In this document: in pieces, positions 14,464 through 25,700 of the stretch
How the letters are laid out: the number at the start of each line of letters is the position of its first letter
Numbering within the stretch: position 1 is the stretch's first letter
Origin: Burhinus oedicnemus
Lineage: Eukaryota; Chordata; Aves; Charadriiformes; Burhinidae
DNA: 64,000 nucleotides
Direction: 5' to 3'
Assembly (NCBI GenBank): GCA_008921705.1
Contig: VFFE01007500.1
Coordinates: 3,999,002-4,063,001, forward strand
Translations under genes and position numbers: made by a program
Notes under the pieces: model-generated
Told to the model about the DNA's origin: nothing
Database searches by the model: none
The model's input: only the letters and a program-made list of their open reading frames with translations

Positions 14464-17400
14464 CACACGAGGCTGGAACTTGGCACGCCGGCCTCCATCC
14501 TGCCCCGGTGTTTGTACAAACCTCAGCTCTGCTCAGGCTCCTCCAGTTGACCAAAAAAAAGGGCAGAGGGGAGAGAAGAGAAGAAGAAGGAAAAAAAAAA
14601 AAAAGAGTGCATTGCCAAAATATTTCAGTCAGGAGCTCCATCTGCCACAAAGGACAACTTGGAGTAATATCAGCTGACAGGATTTCTAAAATCCCTTTTG
14701 AAGTGATGGCCCATGTTTTTATTAATGGCTAGAGAGAGATACAGGCAGTTTTAAAGATTTGCAGGTCTCACAATGCATTTAACAAAAGGTGTAAAGCCAA
14801 AAGTCCTGCTTTATGGGCAGCTCCGGCACCGTCTCCTGTCTCCCTTCCCGCAGAGCACAGCACTAAAAACAAAACCTTCCTACAACAGAGCATCTTTATT
14901 CAAGCCAATCTAGTGACCTTTTCCTTATTAAATAGCTAATAACTTTGAAAAGGCAGCCAAAATTTAATATAATTTCAAGTTTTATCAAAAGATGATCTTT
15001 CATCAAAAAAAAGGAAACATTTAATTCAATCCGTTTTCCTCATTTTCAAACAAGTTGAAATGGAAAACAAAAAGATGGCACTTTAGAAAGTTAAATCATT
15101 GAAGCAAATTCTTTCTTCTCAGTTTTTAACTCTCCCTAGGGGAAAAAAAAAATAAAAAATCTAAGATGAAATAGTGAGGGCTTGCCTGAGCAGGAAAGTT
15201 TTATCTACTTGATATATAACTGTAACTATGTAAGTGCCCAAGTCCTTCTACTACAACCTCCCAGCTCTGTTTAAACAGTTTGCGATGTCATAAGCAAAGC
15301 TTTAAAGAGAAAAAGAAAACCGTAATTTGGAAAAAAATGCTTGTAGCAAAACAAGAGCGTTCACATGGGCAGTTAAAATGAAATTTAACCCTGATACAAA
15401 TTTATACCTTGGCTTTCATGTTTAAACTTTCCCACGAAGACAATTTCTCAGAGGAAACATGGGGGTTTGGGAGGGAAGTGAGGTGGGAAGTGAAAATACT
15501 TTGAGTGCAAAGCAGAATGAGAACTAGGAGCAAGTAAAGACAAGGTTTAAGAAGAACCTTACCCTCAGATGTTGTTCCTTTGTCCTTTCCACTCTTTCCC
15601 CTGTTCATTTCAAATTAAGAGAAAAAAAGAAAACCGGAGGCAGCAACTCAAAGATAGACACCAGCACGTTTGAAATTCATGAAGTTATGGATTATTTTTA
15701 TTTATTATTGTGAAGTAAGAAAAGGTATGCAAAGGAAACCCAATCTTTTCCTGACACTTACCACAGATACCAAAACCTTGACTTTCTCCATAATTTGCAT
15801 TAACCAACACTACACATCTGCCATTTGACCCCGCTGAATAGGCAAGGGGGGAAGCGAGACCTCAGCGAGGACCCCAGACTTGCTCAATATTGAAAATAAA
15901 GCGTGCATCCCCCTTTAACACAGCCTTACCTCTGGATAGAGGGGTGAGCTGTTAAAAACGACCCTATTTAATAAGAGTGAGGTAAAATGAACACTTCTTG
16001 GAAATGAGTGTCTCTCATGCCCTGGGACTTTTTATCCCTGTGTAGAAAGGGTGCGTTACCATGATCACACTAGTTCTGGCTGGCCTGTCACACAGGAGTG
16101 ACATCAGTTTAGCCACCCAGGAACATACAGGCTCCTTTCTTCCATCATATGCATTTGTGTCTTTCCCAACACTCCGTTACCAGAAACAGAGAGTATGTTT
16201 ATTGCAACAGTTCAAACAAAAACATCTCCCCTATTTTGCCTAAGACTCAATGCCCCAACAGCCAATTTGCACGCATATCTCTATATGTTACTAGGCAACT
16301 CCAACACAAGAGCCTTTTCCTGGAATATAATGGAAGTCAAAGGAAAAAGGTGGAAAACTCCTATACTGAACAATTCAGCAGAAAACGTGCTACCACTAGA
16401 CTTCCTGTTGTGTCAACGCAAACCATTCTGAAACTGCCTGGCACTTATCAAGGTGTGGGCGCCAGGGCTGTCAGCACTGCCAGCTTCAGACATGCAAAAA
16501 AAATAAAGAATCAGACCTCCTAAGAGAACCCAAGATACTATTTTAAAGTCACCCTCTGCTTGCTGAGTTTTCTGGGGATACCGGGAAAATATCTAGATAT
16601 CCTTTGCAGCAGAGAAGACGGCTGGTTTATCACTGTGTCTTAAAAGGAAGTTAAAATCACCAAGCAGTTACTTGATTCCAGGTGCTGGGGCTTTAATGGA
16701 TATAAAACCCAATCTCATCAAAACACATTAGCTTTGTGGTAGAGGCCATAAAACTCAACCGTTCTAGGCTATTTTAGATGTTGCAGGAGACCCTAAACCC
16801 CTCCGAGCAGGGTTGCTAAACATTGCACAGGGAAGTATTGGACATTCGCTCCCCCTTTCCTCTAAGCAGGCGTTACAAGAGAGCACTGGGAAACAAGACA
16901 GTCATGGTTTCCATCTTACAAGCTTGTGTTTCCCCTCCCTTGTTTGATCACTGAATCCATCTTGGGGAAAAAAAACCCACAAACCAAAAAGAAAAGAGGA
17001 CAGAATGTATCCTTCAGTCGTGTTCTTTGGTGTTGCAGATAAAGATTTAGGGGTGGTTTTTTTCCAGTTTCAGAATCATATCTGTGTAAATGTAGTACAG
17101 ACTTGTAGGAAAAAGATTGTGTCTAAAGCCAGCAGCGAAGCAAAATATGGAAGCCATTTTTGTCTTTATGAGTACTTACAGGCGCCCCCAAAAGATCCTG
17201 TTTGACTCAGGCAAGCTTTGGATTACACTCCCCCACCTTCACCTGTGTATCTGGTTCAACTGAGTCTCATCATGAAATCACATGAGAATGAAGTTATTTC
17301 CAATAAAACTTTTGATATTTCTTGGTTCTTGTTGGGAAAGAAATACTTTAAGCCAGGAGTCCTTGTTTCTGGATGAGCTACATTTGTTAACAAGTTTTCC

Positions 17401-19437
17401 TGCATTCAGCCATAGAGTGGCACTTTAGATGGTTTCTGGTTTTATCAAAAGGCATTTACCCAGTAGACTGCTACATGCCTCTGTTGCAATTTAGCTATAA
17501 AAATTAATTATGAGCTCGGTAATTGTACTACAGTGAGAATTACAGGAGGTCTCCAGAGACTGTTTAAAAATCTAATTATATTAAGCTTCTCTAGCACATT
17601 CATGCAAAGTTTTAGTAAGTTCATATCCAGAGCACCAAGATAGCATGCAATGTGAAAATATTCTGCCTCACCTGACATGACACACAGTATTTGCTGCTGT
17701 CAAAGCCAGTAAGACAAAAGTTACTAAGGAGGGATCCAAATAGGGGAAACACGCACCGGCATTTCCCCACCTGAGATGCAGGTGGGTCTGTGGGCTTTGG
17801 ATCCCTGAACTGGGGCAGATGTTGCATTTCTGGAGGGGCTTTTGACTACTTTCAGCTCACAGTAACCAAGGGATCTCAAAGCGTTCCCATCATTTTAGAG
17901 CACACCGATGATTCATACATGGTTACATGGCAATATTTACTAAGCTCTCAGGAGGCAAATTCATTAGGAGAGATTAGTCAGCTGTCAAGCACCCATTCCC
18001 TTGCATAAGAATGATATTCTCTAAATAAAAGTTCTCGTCTCCCACTTCAACTTCCACCCTACCACCTACTCACTCTTCGTAGTTTCATAATCAGTGAATG
18101 AGGACATGTCACTGTTTTAAGAGATTGCAGAAGAAAGGAACATGGGAGGCACTGACAATGAAAAATGGGAGATTTGAGTGTAGCAACTTGTTTCTCAGCG
18201 TAACTGAGCATAATCAAAGAAACGCAACTTTTGATTTATTCAGAGCCAATCACAGTTGCAATGGAAACTGAGCTGGATACAGATTCATCTCTGTCCAAAA
18301 GCAGCCAACAACCTCAAGCACGTTCACCGAGCTCTGCAACACCTATCAGTAGGGCAACTGGTTTTCTGTGTTCTTCAGAGTATATGTCAAGCAAGACACA
18401 CTGCAGGCTCTAGTAAACCACTGTGTTTCAGGAGATGTCACACAATTTTTGTCTTTACATATGAATACTTAGGAGCATTGATTTACTTTACCATTTCTCG
18501 CTTTATCCATCACTAAAATGGAAGAGATCTGGGCAACGGAGCATGACAGAAATGTTGGCAACTACTACAAAGCATGCTGCAAACACATCCACAAACAGCG
18601 GGAAGAAAATACTTGTTAAAAACCAGCAGAGCAAGACATCATTCCTAGTAAACGTTGTTGCTGCTGCCTACAATTATTTACTTCTTGTGTGCTTTTAAAT
18701 AAAGCTATCCTAAGCAGGCCAGACCAAGCATATTGGACGCCCTCCTCACCTAAGAGCTGGAAGCCACTCACAGGTTTATAAGAGCCCCACACCTGCAGGA
18801 ACTATTTTACTACTTATTATCGCTTTTATCTCCTCTTGAAAAAGAAGCATCAAATGTAGGAAGTCAGAAATCCAGCCCTTGATGCTACAAAGCAAGGGCT
18901 ATTGACTCTCAGCCTGTCTTTGCCCTCACAATTTGTTTGCCATATGCCATACTTGCCTTTCCCTTTGCTACCGACTCTGCCGCAAATTCCTGGCAGGTCA
19001 GGTTACTGCGCTGTTTACCTGGCTCTCCTCTAAGCCATATGCTGAAGGCCCCCCTGAGGAGGCCCTAGTGTAGCGTTTCATCTCCTAGAGACCAAGCGGG
19101 CTCTTATCACGAAAGAAGCAGAGATGGGAGCAACAGCAAGTCTGAAGGAAACTGGGTTAAAAAGCATTATGAACTGGCTTTGTGCTACGCGGTGTTTTCT
19201 CATGAAAAACCTTCAGCTGAATGGAGAAGCGATGGTGAGTACCAAGGCTTTTTAAAAGCCGACAACCCTCCCCAGATGTCACTGTGGCCCAAACAGCCCA
19301 GCAGGGCTGTAACGAACGCAACATGAAGCCCTGCCACATTTGACAGCTTTCTGCTTCCCCACGAGATGAAGCTGGCTGATCTGAAGCACACGTGGATGTG
19401 GGCTTGGGTTTGTTTTTTTTTTTTCTTTCCCCTGCAG
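14463..19437. other. Intergenic or 5' noncoding region left of the dystroglycan-like gene
   Basis: No coding exon was recognised. The untranslated first exon and promoter of the dystroglycan-like gene may lie here, because the first coding exon appears to begin at a splice acceptor (19437). The sequence is AT-rich with no CpG island, so I cannot place a promoter. Confidence 0.5.
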
Positions 19438-19509
19438 CTCCGAAGCGCAATGAAGTAGCGGCACCCGTCTGCCAGCGGCGCGCAGCCCCGAACGCCCGCT
19501 GGGGTGAGG
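19438..19509 (+). other. 5' untranslated part of coding exon 1 (predicted)
   Basis: A strong acceptor (a long T/C tract ending in cctgcag) ends at 19437, suggesting an untranslated first exon further left, as in DAG1. The leader holds an upstream in-frame ATG-AAG-TAG (19450-19458). The main ATG at 19510 follows this stop and has A at -3 and G at +4, which favours it as the start. Confidence 0.55.
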
Positions 19510-19788
19510 ATGGACGCCTGCAGGGACCCAGCGGGCGCCCACAACAGGTCTCCTGCCTCGGGGTCCCCTTTGCTGCCGGGGACGCGAGTCTTACCCACGC
19601 TCCCTCTTCTCTTTGCACTGGTATCCGTCTGTGTAAACGCGCCTGCCGTGGTTGCCAAGGGATCAAATACCAGACATGAAGAAACAAAGAGCCTGCAAGG
19701 AATCCCAGATGCAACTGTCCTTATAGGAAAAATATTCTATTATCCAGTGCCAGTATTTGCCTTTCAGGGAACGGTAACTCAGTACAAG
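19510..19788 (+). CDS. Dystroglycan-like, coding exon 1 (signal peptide, start of cadherin-like domain)
   Basis: 93 codons. A long N-terminal segment precedes a hydrophobic stretch (residues 27-49) that serves as the signal peptide. GIPDATVLIG at 64-73 matches the GIPDGTAVVG start of the first alpha-dystroglycan domain. The exon ends in phase 0 with AAG before gtaatg. The join K93/V94 falls at the place where the single coding intron of DAG1 lies, supporting common descent. Confidence 0.85.
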
Positions 19789-22700
19789 GTAATGCTGTTA
19801 AATACACTTCTTGGTACAATACTGCAGCAAATGGGCATTCACTTTATATTTAAAACGAACTCGTTAGAGATCTGCTTCTAGAGAATTGCCTCAGATGTAT
19901 TAGAAATAAGTAGAACTGATGGCAAAAATCTCACCATCATTCATTGCCAACATAACAGTTACGTAGCAAGCAAATAAACAAAACCCCTGCACGACATGTA
20001 TTTTATCTACCTGCAGTCTGAAGAATGCAGGGTCTTAAAAATGGACAGTAAGTGTTGCCACTACATTAAAAAAAAAGACACAAAACAAGCACTACAGGAA
20101 AAATCAAGGCACTGTGATTTCTAGATTTTTAAATGGATAACTTGTGACTGTTCCTGGACTTCTGTCTGGTTAGAACTTGTGATATGTAAAACTAGAGTAG
20201 TAACACCATTTCCTATCTCTAATTCTGCTTATCTGCCGTCCTCTTCCGGAGCAGGTCGCTTTAGCCAGTGGTGCAGATTTGCCAAAATGGTTGGACTTCA
20301 ACCCCAATACAAATACGCTGCAAGGGCTGCCAATGGCAGGGGAGAGCGGAGTATACCTGCTGAACATAGCGGCCTCCGGAAGGACGCATGCCCAGAAAAC
20401 ACCAAGAGCTGCTGGAAATTTCACCATCCATGTTCAGGATGGCATCTTCTTCCTGGACATGGAGGGGAGCTTGAACCACATGCCAAACGGCTACCAGTAA
20501 GTACTGCTTCCAACAGCTTTTTCCCTAATCAGTGGGGGGGGGGGGGGGGGGAATTTAAAAGAGATGGGTGCTCCCTCACTGACACAGGCTGGTTTTTTTT
20601 CTACCATGGAAATACGGCATCAGGGAAACAAAACCAAAAGCAACAAAAAAACTCCAAAACAAAACACCAAAAAATATTGAATGAGTGTTTGTTGAATCTA
20701 AAAGCAGGAAAGCAGGGGCCTTCATTGCCCCAGAGCAGTAGTGCACAGCAAGTGTGGGCATAAAGACTACAAGCCCAGCAGCTTTGGGCCACTGATTGTC
20801 CAGGTGGCCACTGTATGAGTGGCATCCAGCCTCCCTGCCCCAGTTAGAAACTGGAGCTCTTCTGTCAGCAGGGAGAGAGGCAGGCTCCCAGCAAGGCTCT
20901 GAATTGCCTCCACAAACACACTGTCTATATCCACTGATGGTACTTTCCTAACCATGCCTAATGGACTGGGAATATCTCTTAAGTTAATTACTTCCAAGTC
21001 CACATAATGAGGATAGTGTTTGGTAAATTCAGACCATGCTGCTGTGTTTTGCACAAGCAATGGGATCAAACATAGTGCTCACTGAAGTTAATGGAATGGG
21101 AAACAGTCATATATCCAGTAGAAGGAAGTTTTGGACTAAGAGGTAAAATTTTGAGTGATGCATGTGCATAAGATGATAGAATAAATCCAAACAGGTATCT
21201 TCACAAAAACAGGGGGGCAGATAAATGACTGTGAACCAATGCAATTTTGGACTTTCAATATCAGGTGTGGGAAGGAAGTTCCCTTCACTTCTGCTGAAAT
21301 CATTCTCTCTACTGGAGCAGAAACCCTGGAAGCACAGGAACGCCTCTACATCGTGTACACGATGGCCGAGTATCTCCGCCTGGATTCCTCCCTACTAACC
21401 CTGTTGCAATACAGAGATTTGGCACACAGAGGCTCACAGAGCCTGACCGTACTGGCTGAAGACACTGGACACATTGATTTTACGGTGAACCATTACGTGG
21501 GACTCTCCTGGCCTGTGAAGTGTGGAGGGTTTGCCGTGCTCCACGAGTTCATCCAAGTCCTGCGACACAACATTGACTCCCATCACCTCTCACAGCTGCT
21601 AGGGTATGAAATTGCAGGTTGGAGAATACTTGGGAGAGGGGATTATGAAAGAAAGTCTCCAAGACGGCAACGTAGGCAATTAATGATCACGCCAACACCT
21701 ACATTAAAACCAATTAGAATTACCCAGAGACCAGCTGCAGGAGATGCTTCCAGGCCTTTGTTCTCTACTGTGCCAAGCCGCTTACTCACACAACTTGTGT
21801 TATCACCTACCCAGAGTTTATCATCTTTCTGTGAAGAAAGTATAACGATGGCAAGTTACAAGATGCAGAACAATATCCATCTTATAAGTCAAGAAAATTT
21901 GGTCACCTTAGAAATGGACTCAGCATGGGACATGCCAACTAACCCACCAGTATCTATTATGTTTACAGACTCTGATTTTCCAGATCTTTCGCCTTCACTG
22001 ATTACTAAAACAATGCTTCTCTTCACTGAACTGGAAGTGCTGCCTACTACAGCTTCTGGCACGTCCTTGCTGTTAGAGCAGCCAGGGCCTCATGTGCCTG
22101 AGACAGACTCCTATTTCCTTTCTAGTAAATCAGAAGTGTCCAGATACCATTTGCTACAGGACATCACTTCAGACACAGAGCAGCTTTCCAGGCCCATGTA
22201 CATTTGGGTGATAAACACTCTTCACGAGTGGCCTCACAACTCAGCAGAGGCATTTCCTTCTAAGACAGAATTTCATGTATTTTTGCCAGAAGCAATGTCA
22301 GTATCAGAAGCGCCAGATTACAGCGACGAGGCAAAAAGCCACTTTCCAGAACTTGAAGTGCTTTCTAGTGCATCCCTCTTTCCAGAAACACTCCCCTCAC
22401 TATTCCAAAAAGCTTCAGTAAGAGCCACAACTTTGCCTGACGTCACATTTCCCAGCAATGACACGTTTCCACCTGGGCTACCAAGTAGCAGTCTGAGCCA
22501 AGTGTTCACCAATGACTACGAACAGTTACCTAAACCTTTTATGACCATCCCACAGCCCAATGGGTTTGCACTGGCTGCAGGGAAAAGCACAGTTACTTCT
22601 CTAACCCAGAGAGAAGCACAAACCCTCTATCCTGAAGCCTCAGCCTGCTTTTCTAGCATGTTATACAGCACGTCCCCTAGTAAAGCTGAAGCATCTTATG

Positions 22701-25700
22701 AACCAAGTCTGATCATTCTGTCCCATCCTGATACCGCTCCAGTTCTTACTCTGCCAGTAGACTTTTCTAGCCTTGACACGTCCGAGCTATCCAGACCAAC
22801 AAATATACTTCGTTCTTCTTACGGCAGCAGCATGCTCAGAACAGAGATGCAGTCTGCAAGTATTTTATCCAGCGGCACAAAGGAATTGCGTTCGGACACA
22901 CATCTGGGAACAAGACGAATTTTGCCAAACATCACTAAGCCTAGCCTGGAGTCATACAAAATCTCAGGCATCAAGTCAGATGCTGTAGAAGCACCCCTGG
23001 TGACTTCTCATCTGTCCAGCAGTACACCGGGTATGTTTAATATTTGACTGTCCATTCATCTTCTTTCCTGCCCCAAGAGTCCTGACAGAATAGTTTGATT
23101 GTTTCTTCTGCAAAAGCACAACTTCACTGCACTAGGGATGTGTCAGCAGCACTGTTCCTCATAAGGGAAGGCAATTTTTTTCGCCCAACGTGGTACAGAT
23201 AACAGCTCAGCTGAATGATCAGACCCAGCTTTGGCTCTCCTATCTAAGGAAAGATGCGGACCATTGAAAAAGCTCCAAAAGAACACAAGGATAGTCAGAG
23301 GTCTAGAAAACATGACAAACTGAAATAATTTGTTAGAAAACTGAGGAAAGATGCAGGTTTATGTAACGGTTTGCTGAAAAGATGAAAGAAGTGTTCTCAG
23401 TATCCCCTGGGAACTGAAGCAGTACTAATGACCTTCAATTGCAGTTAAGATGATTTAAGTTAGACATTAGATAAACTTTCTCAGAGTAAGGATAATAAAA
23501 CATTCAAATAGATGCTTGGGGAACATTGTGGAGAGATTTTTAAGAACAGAACAATAAATATTTATCAGAAATGACACAGAAGTAGTCAAGTACCCTACAG
23601 AGTAAAGAATTAGACCAGACACCCTTTATAGTCCGCCTTCTCCTCCAGCTGCATGAATCTGACACAGGTTTAAGTATATTCTAGACTACTGAGATGGTAT
23701 GTTTGTAGAACCAGTTAGGTAAGTTTGCAGGATTATGTATGAATCAGCTTCTATTACATCTGTAAAAAGTTACACATGGTAGATCTTAAATACTAAGTGA
23801 GCCAAACTATTCCTTCATTCTGGAGTGACCCGATGGCCCCTATTTTTAATGCATTGACCTTGTTAATGACCTTCAGAACCATCATCTTTGTAAAACTTTA
23901 CTAGACATATGTTAAGTCTATACCCATAGCACAAGACTGTAGTCTGAAATATTTACGTTTGCAATCAGGTGTCCAAGCAAGCACCTGTCAAAGCCCACAA
24001 GATAGGCAACACAGCCCTAACACAATACTTTTATTAACACTCTTGCAAAAACAGGCCATCTGGAGATGTTAAAAGATATCTTTCTGCTCCAGTGAGAGAA
24101 GCCACTTGGGTAAAGGGCTCCCCAATTTTCTAAAGGGGATGTTGAACTCTAGCTTCCTTCCCATGCTGGCAGATGCTGGCAAAGAGTTTTCAATCACATG
24201 CCATAAAAGCTTTTAAACTACATTCCCAACCCGACAGCAAATTATTAACATAAGAATCTCTTTTACATAAATCTAAACGATCTTTCACCTTAAACTGTAA
24301 TGATCTTCTCATTTTCACAGAGGTGGTTCAGACCCTACTGCCATCGCACCAGGATCCAAGCACCTTGCTGTTTCCCACATCTGAAAGACTACAGTCTGTG
24401 GAAAGTACGTGGATTCTTCCTCCATTTTCTGTTTCACAAGAGCTTCAGAATATAACCCCAGGTAAAAAGTAGTTTACTTCTGTGTTCTTACTTCTGAACA
24501 GAGCTGTCATCAACCTTTTTATCCGCCTTGCAAGGTAGCTCTGGTTGCCTATACTAGAACCTATGCAGCCCTCAAACTATTATGACCTAAAGATTTGTGT
24601 CCTTCTGAATTAATCCCTCCCTATTATTTACAGTAGGTAATATACAAGGAGAGGATAAGATTAGGGCATGATTTTACTCAATTGTACAAATTGGTCCCTA
24701 TCCTAAAGTGTAGAAAACACAAATAAATGAGATCCAGAGATGGCAGGAAGAAAGCAACATTTTTGGTCACAGTTTGCAGGAACTCCCTGTGTCCCGATCT
24801 TCCCCCTTATTCCTTGAGCCTGCCAGCAAACTTCATCTAACAGTCACAGAGAGATTTCATTTCAAATTTGTCACCACATTTTACCATCCTACAGCTTATA
24901 TGGTGTCCACCCACATATTCATAGGAGCTCTTCAAACTGGGCAGATGTGCAGCACTCAAAAGCAATCCTGCCCCAGGCAGGGTGTTTGCCACCTGCAGGA
25001 GCAGGGTGATGCTGAGACAGCCAGTGCTTGCCTGATGAATCTCAAATTATTCTTGATGCTAAACACAGCTCAGTGGTATAAAGAAAAAACAAACATTCTC
25101 ATACAATCCCCAAACAAAAAAAACGTGATTCGTGTTGGAAATAGAAGATGAAACAATAACATGCTTTAATAACTACCTCGTACATGAGCTCCGTTTCAGA
25201 ATCTGATGATGGAGCAGTCAGACATCAGGGCTGGGACCAACTCTGCAGAGTTAAGAGTTGTTTCTTCAGGAATTGTGCCTGTTTCCCAAGAGGACACTTC
25301 ATGTGGAAACACAAGCGTGAGATTCTGCACTTTCTGAGGATCTCAGCTTGTGCAAGCACACTCCCAGGGCTTCCTGCAAACTTAACATTGGGAATGAAGG
25401 AAAATCAAGCTAATACCTGATGACAGCCCTGCTAACGAGATATCTGTGCTAGAGTCTTTGACAGGTAAAGTATCACAGCATCAGGCAGTCTCCTGCTGGG
25501 CAGCTTTGAACTGTAGCCCATACTTGGATTTTAGTAGACCAAGCAATCATACAAGGAAGGGCCTTGAAGTTTACATAAGCTTTCCACAACACAAAGTGCA
25601 AAAAAAAAAATTCAAGAACTTTGCAATAACAGGAAGGAATACTGCCATTATTCTTCAATATTTGAAGCATTAGAAATGAGACATACTTCATTGCCACCGT

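Noticed and set aside
14396..14677. Lys-rich and Phe-rich open frames near 14.4-14.6 kb.
   Set aside because: They are translations of poly-A and purine tracts.
1..19437. First exons of ITPR2 expected on the minus strand from human gene order.
   Set aside because: No matching peptide was recognised in any frame, so ITPR2 presumably starts left of the window.
19157..19714. A 185-codon minus-strand open frame over the first dystroglycan-like coding exon.
   Set aside because: It is the antisense shadow of a GC-rich exon; composition is low-complexity and no domain is visible.
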